The notes under the pieces are model-generated. The model was not told the DNA's origin. It was given only the letters and a program-made list of their open reading frames with translations, and made no database searches. A DNA stretch of 64,000 nt from Polyodon spathula (taxonomy: Eukaryota; Chordata; Actinopteri; Acipenseriformes; Polyodontidae): contig NC_054534.1 of assembly GCF_017654505.1 (NCBI RefSeq), positions 42,423,226-42,487,225 of the forward strand, in the 5' to 3' direction. Both the position numbers and the translations under genes were made by a program. This document shows, in pieces, positions 1-11,589 of this stretch (position 1 is its first letter; each line of letters starts with the position of its first letter).

Positions 1-3000
1 CTGGAGCCCATTGAATGTATGCTGGATCAGATCCAAGTGTATAAGCAAGGAAACCCGTCTGTCGATGTAGAGCAAATCATTTCGCTTATCAAGGAATTTA
101 TTGACAGGAGACAACCTTCCATTATTTCCAATAGCAGGACGTCCTCAACTGAAGCTGTAGCTGGCAGTGCACCACTTTCTCAAGGATCCTCCGGAATCAC
201 AGACATGTATAGCTCTGATATTGAACCCCAGCCCATGTCTGTGCATTTTATGGAAAATTCCCAAGACTTGAATGAATCTGTGCAAGTTTATGGCGAAGTA
301 AATGCAGATTTAGTAAGTCCAGACAGCGGCTTAGCCACTATTCGAAGCAATCGTTCTTCCAAAGAGAGTTCAGTCTTTCTTAGTGACGACAGCCCTGTTG
401 CAGAAGTAGTAAGTTCTTATCTCAACCCTGTCCATGGTTTCCCCTCCTTTAATCCTGTGTGTGAATGTGAAACTACGCAGGAGCAAAAGCCTCTGTCAGT
501 GAGCAAGAATGAGAATTATGATATGTTCAGCTTTGATCCATTACACAACAGCAATGTCCCCTCTGTGACAAGTGATGCTGATTTTTCTTTTGCAAATGAT
601 TTCTTAATCTTTCAGCCTTTAGACATACAGGCGCAAACACAACTTGATGACAGAGTAACACAAAGTCAATTGGAAAAGGACATGCCCACCCTTTCGGCAG
701 ATGGAGAAGCCAGACTGGTTGAATTCTATGACGGATCAGTCCATCAGGTGGCAAATGAAGATAAAATTGCATTGGAAGATCAGTTTTCCACAGAGTATGC
801 CCCAGCAGAACTTATAAGCAACCCTATAGGAGATAACATGGACAGAAAGGTTCCACGAACACCAATGAATAGCCTTGTAGAGTGTTCACCTTTGGATGAT
901 GGATTGCCAGCTTTTTTTCCAGAAGATGTCATAGAGAAAATAAGTGAAATGGGTAACAAAGATTATGCTTTAGCAAGTTTTTGTCAACCTAAAATGTGGA
1001 ATGACTTTGAGGTAGATGCCAAGCAAACAACTTCAGAAACTGAGGGTATATGGAATGCACATGAGCAAAGTCCTGATTTGATAATGGAATATAATCGGAC
1101 CAGCCAAGTTAAAAGTATGTGCCCTGACCAGCCTGAAAACATTATTAAGGAATATAACTCCTTTCTGCAAGGCGATACAGACATGAAACAAACCGTAATT
1201 TCCCCTAACTCAGAAGACGAGTGCCTGTGGCACGGTCCTTTTAGTCAGACTGTACTAAAGAGCACTGATACCCTTGACCAACATGCTGTGGAATCACACA
1301 ATACTGTACAATATGACAATAAAACCAAAGAAATATTAGATGACATACGTCAAGGCAAAATGTTGACACAGCAGGATGAAAATACATCCCCATTAGATAT
1401 GTGGGACAATGCTGTACTCAATAAAAAAGAAAGGACCCAATTACAAGACAGTTCTGATGAAACAAGATTAAATTTAAGTGGTAAAGGTCTTGAAAATAAT
1501 GGCCCAGAGGAAATAGGAATAGAAACCTCGACAGCTACTGGATCTGAAATCAGAAATTCTTCCTTAAATGATCTGCTTTGTACTACAAGCAATGCTGACT
1601 TGTTCCCATCTATGGAGAATGTTCAGTCAACTGCATTTAGACTAGAAGGTGACAATTGGTTCAATAACCAAAATGTTCATTACCGTCAGGAAAAACAAGA
1701 TGTGGCGTGTTTTATCATGGATCATAACACTTTAACAGACCAGCCAACATCTGTAAATACCCAAGTTATTACTATATTATATCAAGGGGAGACTGAGTCA
1801 GATGTATCGCGGTCTGATTTTAGCCCCCTAACCCCAGACATGAAAAATGTGACAGCTGTTGAGACACATTTGGCTGTGACAGAGAAAAGTAGCAAAGGTG
1901 GGCCTGTCATCTCTGAGGAAGACAGAGAGATTTTGTCTAACAATCCTGTTTTGTGCAGTGATGGTGTTTTGGAGTCTAAGCCGTTGTTCAGTGAAGACAT
2001 TTTCCCAGCAGCTGAAAACACCCAGTCTGGATATTCAGAAGCATGGAATTCACCTGTTGAAAGTCCCGCAACTGTTTTTGAGGATACATTTTCAACAACT
2101 GATGTACTAGATATGCAAGAAAGGAAAATGGATGACAATCCTGCATTTCTGGCTTCACAGTACACCAGCATTATTTTGGATGACAAACAAAAACATCCAA
2201 TTGAAGAAAATCTTTATAGCAATAACCCGTTCCCTCAAGAAAGTCATCACGCAGAAACATATAACTGGAACACCAGCCTCTTTTCTTCAGATCTTTGGAT
2301 CCCAGGCATGCTTGGAGACATCCAGCTTACACCCCCCGAAGAAGAAAAAATATTTAAACCGGAAGCACCCGAAACATCCTATGATAAAGCAAATGTGGAA
2401 CTAATGAAAGAGGGTCAACAAACTCCAGAGATTTCAGAGAAAGGCCTTTTACCTACAAAGGAAGAATCTTGTGAAACAGATATGTGGAGCAGTTTGGTTG
2501 AAAAAGACCACCAGAAAATTAGCAACTCTGCTATTCCAGAGAGCATACCAATTTGGAATACAACCATTAGGGATGACACACGGTCTTGTGACACAAGTCC
2601 GGGGACCGATGATTCCTCAGAGAGTTCTGAAATGTGGAATGCACTAGGTCAGAGAGGCTCTTTGGTGAACCCTCTCCAGGTTATGCAGGAGAGCATGGAT
2701 ATGTGGAATACAACCATACAAGAGGATTCACAGCCTTCTGAAACCACTCCTGAAGAAAGAGGAAGCAGTGGGAATCTGGAACTATGGGGCACATCAACGG
2801 AAAATCTATTTCAGACCGATGTGGATTATTTTGAAAGCTCTGAAATTGGTCCAGCTGAATCCATCTGCTCAGCCAATGAAGATGGAGATTTCAATGAGGT
2901 TAATACTCAGACCTCCACAATATTACATGCAGGATACCCTAATTTGTGTGACGACACAGAAATTAATTCAGGAACTCAAAAATCAGATGTTTGGAGTAGA

Positions 3001-5633
3001 ACAGAACCAAACAACGATAAAATAAATATGAAGTCTAGTGAGCATGATGAAGAAATCAGTTTGCCAGTTTATGCTCAAGTCCCAAGGACAGTGGCTGGGG
3101 AACTTTCTGTTTGTGACACACTAATTAGTGAAATAGAATTCGATCATTCAGATACACCAGGACATGGTCATAACACACCACCTTTTGCAGAAGAACCTGA
3201 GGGTTTACATGACATGTATAATGTATCCCCAAAATATGATGACCAACCTGATACCAATGTTTGGAATGCAATTAGACCCGATGAGGCCCTGGACCAGCAA
3301 ACCTGTGAACAAGAAGAAGTCAATGAGGGCCCTTACCAGCTAACTTCTGAAAACCAGTATGAAAAATACAAAAATGAGGCTCCCCATGTAAATATAGAGG
3401 TTTTTGGAGAAACTACAAAACCATTATCCAATGCATCAGTTGTTGTTTCCAGCACTGAAAATGTAATTGTGGAGACAGCTGATATTATCACTGCTGAACT
3501 CGGAGGGTCCAGTCAATTGCTATCATTTGAACCAGCCTTGTGGAACAGTTCTTTGGAGACAGTTTCATCAAAAGAAGATAATGAAAATCTCAGTATTAAT
3601 AGCCAGCGCAGCCAAGAGGTTAGCTTACAGATCTCGCAAAGGATTGACAGTGTATTAGGATCTACCAAAATGCAGGAAGCGCAAGCAAAAAAAACTGCTA
3701 TGGGTTGTAGTGATAGTATACACGATTATTTAGCATCTCTAGGAACACAAGCAGCTGATTCAGAAATCAGTTCTTTAACATCATTTGAACAGGAAGACAG
3801 TGATAAGAAAGTCAACTATAGTGGCATCGATTTGGTTACTCCTCCACCTAGAAAAGACTACTTTTCTCCTGAAGAGGATGATTTGGAAGCAAAGCAAATA
3901 TCTACCAATGAACCCCATCACACCATGGAAGCATTAGAGGTTTTTTCAGATGCATTTTCATCTGATGCCACTTCACCAGCAGATTTCACTGGTTTTGAAA
4001 CAACAGAAGATGAAATTACAATCATTCAGGAGTCACCTTACATGGGGGAGAAGGGACCAGAGAAATTTTCTTTTGATGTAGAGGGTGTGAACACCACTCA
4101 GAAAATGGACAGTAGCACAGAATCTCATTTTAAAAAAGAAAACCCCTGCACCATGGAAGCTTCTGAACAAGAAACAGAAGACAGTAATCCCTTGATCCCA
4201 GCAGGTGGAGCAATGGCACCAGCTAAATGTACCTTTGCAACAACAGATGGAGCATCGTTCGGTCAAGTAGAGCAGGTGGTTTTTATGGCTAAGAGTGCAG
4301 AAAGTATGTATACCTCAGTACAAAATGTAATGTACCCATCTGATAGCAAAATGGCATATTGTAGTATATCGACTGAAGTCCAGCACATTGATGTTTGGGA
4401 GAATCTGTCACCAGAAGAAAATGTGGGAAACTCCGAACTAGCACAAAACATAAATACCCATGAAGAGTATGAAGAACATTTAATTGACTCAAGTGAAAGT
4501 GGTAGTAACAGCTTTTTGGAAGTGTGCTACGACCGACAGGACCACCATTTGGTGGTAGACGGTGCATCAAATGCATCTTCAGTATCCTTTACAGAGGTAG
4601 GCCATGGCTTATTGGACACTGAGTCCATGGATGGATATAAGACCAGCCCTGAGCTGCTTGAAATGGGGAGCAGTGAGGATGTTGGGGTGAATTCAGACGA
4701 AGAATCATTTGGATTGGAAATGGATTATATCATTGTTTCAGGCAGGGAAAGTGCATTGCTTAAAGAGGACATTGCAGAACACAGACAAGAAGATCAGGTT
4801 TCTCAAGAAGTCAGCACACAGATGATAACTACAGACCCGCAAGAGTCTGTTTCTACAAGTTCACCAAAAACATTAAAGCAGAGTTTGGCTAATCCAGAGA
4901 AGTATAGTTCCCTTGATTTTGACAGTGTTGCTAGGGTCAAAGAATCTCAAGAAGAGCCAAAAGACAGCAAGGAATCTCCAGATGAAAAACAGAATTGGAT
5001 GTTTGAAGAAAGAAGCAACACTCTGGATAGCTCACCCGAAGAATGCTCGAGCATAACTGACACTGCTGGGTCAGGTTCAGAAATTTCAGCCAAGGAAGTC
5101 TGCTCACCATTTAACAGTAATGGTCTAGATAAAGATGAGAGTTTCTTTTTACATTATAGTAATGCACCCTGTGATTCTGCAGGCAAGGAACAGGTTAAAG
5201 AAATGGATGTTTTAGATTCGCTGGAGATGAATACCTGTCCTGTACCAGATTATTTTCCAGAGAGTAGAAAGGAGTTAGAAAACAAAGCTGGGTCCAGTTT
5301 TGGAAATTCAGTCAAGGAAGCCTCCTTCCGAAGTAGCAGCACTGTTGTAGATGAAGCAGAGAGCTTCTTGTTACATGGTATTGGCACGCCTCATGAATCT
5401 ACAGGCAAGGAGATGGACCTGCTTGGAGAACAGATTACAGAAACTGTGATAAAAGTGTTCGACTCCTCAGATGTGAAAACCAGTCTTGTACATGCTGATT
5501 TCACAGAGAACAGAACACAGCTAGAAAACATGCTCCAACTATCTAGTCCACTAGGTGGCAGTGTAGTCGAACACCCAATGATGAATATAGAGGTGGACTT
5601 TCCAGAAGAACATCTTTCAGCTAAGGATGCTTG
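1..5633 (+). CDS. PRUNE2: PRUNE2 giant coding exon (partial at left edge)
   Basis: The frame is open from base 1 and the window starts inside the exon. The exon ends at 5633 before a GTAAGT donor; reading through gives TAA at 5635. The first residues (QVYKQGNPSVDVEQIISLIK, then SRTSS, SGLATIRS, SSKESSVFLSDDSPV) are the segment that follows the DHH/PPX1 phosphoesterase part of PRUNE2, a brain-enriched scaffold protein linked to RhoA control. The roughly 1,870 residues are acidic, Ser/Glu/Asp-rich and probably disordered, with no enzymatic motif and no membrane segment. Short Trp motifs (MWN, IWN, VWN, LWN) recur along it, and the last 500 bp hold an internal tandem duplication. The size fits the known single huge PRUNE2 exon. 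The exon ends in phase 2 (bases TG). Identity is secure; the upstream boundary lies outside the window. Confidence 0.96.
5548..5561 (+). promoter_or_regulatory. CTCF-like core motif inside the coding exon
   Basis: The 14 bases CCACTAGGTGGCAG match the CTCF core consensus CCASYAGRKGGCRS at every position. They lie in codons for Ser-Pro-Leu-Gly-Gly-Ser. Binding is inferred from the motif only. Confidence 0.45.
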
Positions 5634-6635
5634 GTAAGTAACTGAAAACAACTAAAACTATACATGTTTCTGATTTGTTGTCTTGGGCAGTGACTTACTT
5701 TGGTGTGGTTAAGTTGTTCCACCTGTGATTTAAATTAAAGGTAAAAAGTGTCAGTGTGAGAAGGGCCAGTGTTACCACTTAAATAACATAAGGCAAAGCA
5801 TTTAACAGACATAGAAACTGAGCGCAATTCGGGACTGCTGACAAGTATAACCGAAAATGTTTATATTATAATTATATATATTAAGGATTCAAAACAGTTA
5901 AAATCTGACATGTGAGAAGTGTCTATTCCTGTTCGACAGAAACAAGCACAGAGGATTTCTATGTCTCTCTATGCTTATACGCATAAACCTATTTGCAGTT
6001 TTGGAATATTTCCTCTGGCATAGGGAAGATTTCACAATGAAACCCTGGGTATTAAATGGTAATGGTCCAGATGAAAGGGTAAATGTATTTTTTGGCTCCC
6101 TTGCTAAGGGAGTCTGTTATTTGAACTCCAGGGGGAATATACAAGCAGAAGTGTTTATAAAAGTGCATATGCCTCATCAATTATGCTTAAATGCATCATT
6201 AGTGCACAGTATTTAAAGTATTTAATTCAGTTTTTTTCTTTAGCTTATTGTATTTTTTTATTTAAAAAATAATAATGTATTGTACTATGTAAACATTCAG
6301 TTGACATACATTTAGATTTTTGTCTAATAGTGTGACACTTGGGGACAGGTTAACATTATGTTTAGCATTGGGATTATCGTCAAGGGGTTTGTATTTGTGG
6401 TACAACCCAACAAACAACAAATAGTTGCAGGCTGACTGGCTATGTGGTAAAAACAAATATACCTGACAGGTACTGAATAATCACAGTATAGAGGTACAGT
6501 ATCTGGTTTTTGTGGTGCATTTTCAATAAGAATAAAATAGTTCTGAAAAAAGATTAGATTGAGATTCTGAAAAATATAGTGTTGCACGTCTCCACTTTTT
6601 GCTACAACTGTGTAAATAACATACTTCTATTTTTT

Positions 6636-6978
6636 TTTTCTTTTCATTGTTAACATCCTGACAGCTTTTTACACTTATAACTTTAAAGTCTTTTTAAAGC
6701 TATTTTCAAAATGTCTGGTCTAGTGCACTGGTAGTGCAAGGATTGTCCACATTGTCAAACAGGTAACACAGCAATAACGATCCATGATGTGGTACGGAAC
6801 AGAAAAGCCAGAGCACTTGTTATGTTTTTTGGTTTTTCATTAAATTGCTCTTCCTTCAGTGATTTAAAGGACCTCAAACCCCAGTGCATCAGAGCAGCTA
6901 TTTTGAAAAGAGCTTTGAAACTGACATTAAAGCTGTAAGTATAAAATGTTGTAAGGATGTTAACAATGAAAAGAAAAA
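6636..6978. repeat. Fold-back (inverted) repeat with ~95-bp arms
   Basis: The segment at about 6636-6731 is an imperfect reverse complement of about 6881-6978, with a spacer near 150 bp. Landmarks are TTCATTGTTAACATCC on the left against GGATGTTAACAATGAA on the right, and AGTGCACTGG against CCAGTGCATC. The shape suggests a MITE or fold-back transposon. No flanking target duplication was identified. Confidence 0.65.
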
Positions 6979-7184
6979 CTGCAGGTACTTTAAGCAGTTG
7001 TAGGAACACGTGGGGATGTGTAATGCTTTCAGAACCCCATTACTCTTACTCTGTTAATATATAGTTACCATGCCATCAAATCCCTACACATACCTTTAAT
7101 GTCTGTTTATCACACACTCTCCCATAACAAAACATTTGCTAGCTAATGTTTAACTTTAATGCCATGTTAAAACAGCATTAAACA
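6874..7184 (+). repeat. Dispersed repeat, copy A
   Basis: Collinear with 9511-9842 at clearly high but imperfect identity. Shared landmarks include TCAAACCCCAGTG, CACGTGGGGA, TAGTTACCATGCC, TACCTTTAATGTCTGTTT and CATAACAAAACATTTGCTAG. Its right end lies only about 16 bp before the splice acceptor of the 7201 exon. Its left part is also the right arm of the fold-back repeat. Confidence 0.75.
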
Positions 7185-7200
7185 GTCTGTTTTCTGGCAG

Positions 7201-7305
7201 CTATTTAGAGGTCACCCATGAACTTCTGTGCCAGGAGCCCAAGGCAAAGATTTGCTTATCAGCCCCAGAGGGTGTAGAGAAGGACATCAAAGAAGACTTT
7301 TCAAG
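7201..7305 (+). CDS. PRUNE2: PRUNE2 105-bp exon
   Basis: It is bounded by TTTTCTGGCAG and a GTCAGTG donor. It supplies one base to complete the phase-2 codon of the giant exon, then 34 open codons, then two bases completed by the exon at 45372. The deduced peptide starts YLEVTHELLCQEP and ends KEDFSR, which runs directly into SLPEDVGMD. That junction resembles the EDFPRPLPE-type sequence of the paralogues BNIP2 and caytaxin. Joining 5633 directly to 45372 would create a TGA, so this exon or another in-phase exon is needed for the full protein. It was too short to stand out as an ORF. The call rests on phase, splice sites and family resemblance, not on a transcript. Confidence 0.8.
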
Positions 7306-8012
7306 GTCAGTGATTCATTCAGTGACTCATTGTCAGTGTTAATTTTATTTAAAGATGTTTATTCAACTGCTATAAAGCGATTGATCGAAATACAACTGTT
7401 TAAATCATTATAATGGGGCCGTTTGAGGTTGTGAAAGTCAAACAAATACAGTGGATTTCAGTCTCACTGCATGTTTCCTTATATGAAAATATTGTATGTA
7501 AAACACCAGGGAAGATTCTATGCTAATGATTTAGGTAAGTCTTCCTCAAGAGAAAGAAACACAGACAACAGTCAAAATGTTTGTCGTTGAGTTAAGAAGT
7601 TATTTTTTAGTATTACTGCATCTACCACTATTGAGTATTTTATAGTTATGGTGATATTTGTATGAGACTTTTTTGTTTATTTTTAGCTTTACCTCAGATT
7701 GTGTAGAAAAACCATTTGGCTATTGTCATCTGTATACCTTTGTAGAATATTAATGCAGAAAGATATATTTTATGTTGTCTTTGATAAAGACTCTGTAGAC
7801 AGCTACAATATAGCTGGTAAAAGATTTCTAGAAACATCTAAAGACCACTTTAGTAAAGTAGGAAATCTTCAGGAAGTGTTTTCTACAATATTTCTTGTTA
7901 AACAAGCTATTATTGATTTCTTGTTATTAGAAATGTACTAAAAAACACAAACTATTACCTTCTGTTCTGCTATTTGGCAGGTCATTTATATTATGAAGTA
8001 AATCATTGTTAA

Positions 8013-8026
8013 CCACTAGGTGGCAA
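8013..8026 (+). promoter_or_regulatory. CTCF-like core motif
   Basis: CCACTAGGTGGCAA matches the CTCF core consensus at 13 of 14 positions; the last base differs. It has the same orientation as the other three candidate sites in this window. Confidence 0.35.
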
Positions 8027-9510
8027 AAGTGTATTATACTCTTAACTAACAGATATGTAAAACATGTTTCCTGTGCACAGGAAATACAACTTGCATTAAT
8101 GTATAATACCAACATATTGCGTATTTTACTGAATTTATTTGTCTTTCAGCATCAAGGTAAATATTTTATTGTTATAGATGTAAGGTATTGACCCTTGTTA
8201 TGTCACTGCAACAGAGAATTATAGGGAAAGGACTTTAGACTTTAAACATGAGTCATAGTTTATATTCCACTTTAACAAAGTGAGCATGGTGCAAATATGC
8301 CTTTCAAACTTCCGGGTAGGTCATTTGGATACAGATACATAGAGTAAAGGTAAGTAACTCTAAATATAAAATCTACTAGTTGGGGGGGGACGGGGACGAC
8401 ACATCTTCTTGATATAATACATATGCATGTGTTTCTTCTCTATAAGATGCTAAGAGATATTAAGATATGCTCAACATGTCATTTAAGTAGAGACCTCTAC
8501 TAAGAAACTGAAAGTAAAATTAGGGCCTGTTGAGAGATTTGACAGCAGATATGTTCATGTGCTGTACAAAATGTACAAAATAAGTCCTGTGAGATATAGT
8601 CAGAAAATGTTTCTAACACAAGCTCAATCCTAACAAAAACCTATATATATTGTACAAAGTATTATGGCAGATTCTTTAACTACTTCACTACAAAATGACA
8701 GATTGCATCCATCATGAAAAACTCCCCTCAGGCACTATATTGACAGATGCTGTACGTTAGGAAGAATCACGTTTTTAAATAACAAAAATGTACTCCCTGT
8801 GTGTGCACAAGATCAGCCTTGATGTGTTTATTTTGCACCTCAAGCTGTAATAAATAATAGGCCTGCTGTACTGTATTGGTGGGGCGTGACTCCATTAGTT
8901 TTAAGGTAAAACATGTGTGCTATATTCATGCTTTATTCACATTATTGTCCAATTACATTTATAACATTCAGAAGCTGGAGAATATAACTCTAGTGAATGG
9001 TCTTTTTCAACACATCGCTTCTTATAGTTTAAATCACCTTGATAACTATACAATATCACACATGCTTTTTTTTCTGTTGAGCCAATTAGACTCGTCGATA
9101 AAATGGTTAATACTAATGTAGAACAGTACGAGCATTATGTGTACACAGGTCTATTTAAAGCCAGTCCACAGTGCTTCTCTGCACAGTGTGTTTAATGACA
9201 ATTCCTGTATGTCATTTATTTGACATAAATTGGAAAATCTATAACTAGCAGGTAACGTGTGACTTGTTGTGAATAATGATTCCAAAACAAACAGGGCATT
9301 TAGAACCCTTTCCCCCTACTTGACTGAGTTTTCTCAGAACTAGTCACATATGTTAAAGCTAAGGATCTTTCTGATGTTGGCTAATAACAGGAATGTGTCT
9401 AAGGTTACATTTCCTCTTCAAAGTCAATTTTATTTAAGTTTAAAGGGGTTCTTTATACCATCAGCATTTTTTAAATGTTTAACTTCCCGTGGCAATTTAG
9501 AGGAAAGATC

Positions 9511-9842
9511 TCAAACCCCAGTGTACTAGAGTGGACATTTTGAAAATAGCTTTGAAACAGACTTTAAAGTTATGAGTGTACAAAGTTGGATGTTAACAGT
9601 GAAAAGAAAAATTATGGTTACTTTATTTAAGCAGTTGTAAGAGCACGTGGGGACGTGTAACGCTAACGCTTTCGGAACCCCGCTTCTCTTACTCTTAATA
9701 TGTAGTTACCATGCCTTCAAAAGCCTACAGATACCTTTAATGTCTGTTTCCAAGCACAGTCCCTTGAGAAAGGAATGTCAACCATAACAAAACATTTGCT
9801 AGCTAATGCATTACTTTAACGCCACGTTAAACCAGTATTAAA
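9511..9842 (+). repeat. Dispersed repeat, copy B
   Basis: Direct-orientation homologue of 6874-7184, about 2.6 kb downstream across the 7201 exon. It is bracketed by the short direct repeats at 9389-9455 and 9918-9985. It lacks the inverted left arm that copy A has. Confidence 0.75.
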
Positions 9843-11048
9843 ACAAGCCATGTGCAATCTAATCTTTTGTGTTGCTAATCTTTTTGAGATGCTAAAGAGT
9901 TTTCTGGTGATAGCTATTAATAGGAATGTGTCTAAGGTTTCATTTCCTCTTCAAATACAATCTTTTTTTTTAAGCTTATAAGGGATTTTCTATAATGATC
10001 ACTCTCTATATAATCACAGTTTGAGAATGGATAGCAATTACAAATGCACACCCAGGTGGTCATTTTTTAACCCGCATTACTTAAGAAATTCAATTTTTCT
10101 GTATAGTCAAAATATATGATTGTAATGGCTCTACTGTACATTTAAGTGTTTTGTCCATCTAGAGTGATTGTATTTTGGCCAGTCAAATTTAACAAAGCAT
10201 CCATAGTGGGTTGTGTATCACATACAGGGAAGACATTGAGGTTTATCTCGTTTTATTTAAGTTTCCAGCAGAACTTCCATGGTAGGTAGAACAGCTGAAT
10301 GTCTTGTTCAAGATGCAAAGCACAGCAAAAATAAAGAAAAGACAGTGGCCATACTGGAAAAAACCCAGAATGAGACTCTGTTCCACTGTGAGGGGTATAG
10401 GGCCTCTGTGGTAAACCAGCATGGAACTGAGTCTGTTTTTAATGGTCATGTATCCCAGTAGAACAATTCAGTGAATGAATTACTGCCTCTAATTACTTTG
10501 GAGCAAAGTTTATTCTCCAGAATGGGACAGTGCTTTTGATTCAATGTCATCATCGTGCTTTTGAGACTGTTTCTTGTGAAATAATAGTAATTTAGGCTGT
10601 TCTGGCATCGCAATGACCTGCCAACAGAGTGCCTACTATCTGCCCTCTTTCACATTCTGTCAGATCTGCAACCTTGCCCATCGTCATTTAAACTTGCAAC
10701 ATGGAGATGCACCTGATATATTACAGAATATCAGGGGTGTGTAACACGTTAATAAGTTACTTCAGGAACAGATGTGTGTGCTGCGTATTGGAGATATTTA
10801 AAATGTATCCTCAAACCTCAGTATGTTCTGATCTAATGAAGTGCAGAAGCAATGCCCTTTTAATTAAGCAGCACAAGAGCTTCATTGTGTGATTAACAGA
10901 GAAACATTCCCCTGATGTTTGGTGTATCCTGTGTGAACTTGATATGCAAATACTTAATCTGTGATTACACATTTCATTTAATTTTGGTAACAAATAGAAA
11001 AAGTGTGCACTTGTGCAGTATGCTTATGAGTATACATACAGTATGTAA

Positions 11049-11195
11049 GCAATAAGGCACAATAGGGTGTGGGATATACTCTAATATCCACACTCCCCGG
11101 GTGCGTTATAAGGCACGAGGCGAAGCCGAGTTGCTTTAACTGCCCGGGGCGTGTGGATATTAGAGCATATCCCACACTCTGAAGTGCCTTATTGC
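11049..11195. repeat. Palindromic hairpin repeat (MITE-like)
   Basis: Two ~55-base arms, GCAATAAGGCAC...CCCCGGG and CCCGGGG...GTGCCTTATTGC, pair with few mismatches around a loop of about 40 bases that contains AAGGCACGAGGCGAAGCC. No coding capacity. The structure is that of a short fold-back element or MITE. Confidence 0.75.
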
Positions 11196-11589
11196 ACTTA
11201 TAAAATGGATCAACCAACATTACAAAAAAACAAAACAAAAAAACATGTAAAAACATGTTTTAATTAACATTGCCATTGAAAGTGCAGTTTTGATTCCTTA
11301 CACTTCTTGTAATTTTAGGTTTATTAGTTACATTTTAAAGTAAAATATTATTTCCCATTTTCATCATGACACAGCACAAATGAGTCTGCCTTTAAATCAC
11401 GCAGACCTTTCATCACAAGACCTGCAACAGTATCAGGTGATATTGCATTTTTTAATTACCCTTTGTTATCCGGGGTAGTAACAGGAGGTATCCATACCGT
11501 GTTTGTGCTAGTACAGCTTCACAGTGGCGAGTTCAGGAGGCGTGTAGCAAGGGGGTTTCCAATTTCCTGTCAATTAGTTCCTATTTACT

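Larger units (their letters stand above)
5634..7200 (+). other. PRUNE2 intron between giant exon and 105-bp exon
   Basis: It opens GTAAGTAACTG and closes with a pyrimidine stretch and GGCAG. The first kilobase is AT-rich with no recognised element. The second half holds a fold-back repeat and one copy of a dispersed repeat, listed separately. Confidence 0.8.
7306..11048 (+). other. Start of the 38-kb PRUNE2 intron
   Basis: AT-rich intronic DNA. It contains a CTCF-like motif at 8013, a short G run near 8383, dispersed repeat copy B at 9511-9842, and a shorter direct repeat pair at about 9389-9455 and 9918-9985 (shared core AGGAATGTGTCTAAGGTT). I see no gene. Confidence 0.6.

Noticed and set aside
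1782..2186. 134-codon minus-strand ORF within the giant PRUNE2 exon
   Set aside because: Shadow of the long coding frame; no independent support.
10279..10461. 60-codon + strand ORF as a possible PRUNE2 exon or small gene
   Set aside because: No splice sites in a fitting phase and no family motif; the 5633-7201-45372 chain is already complete.
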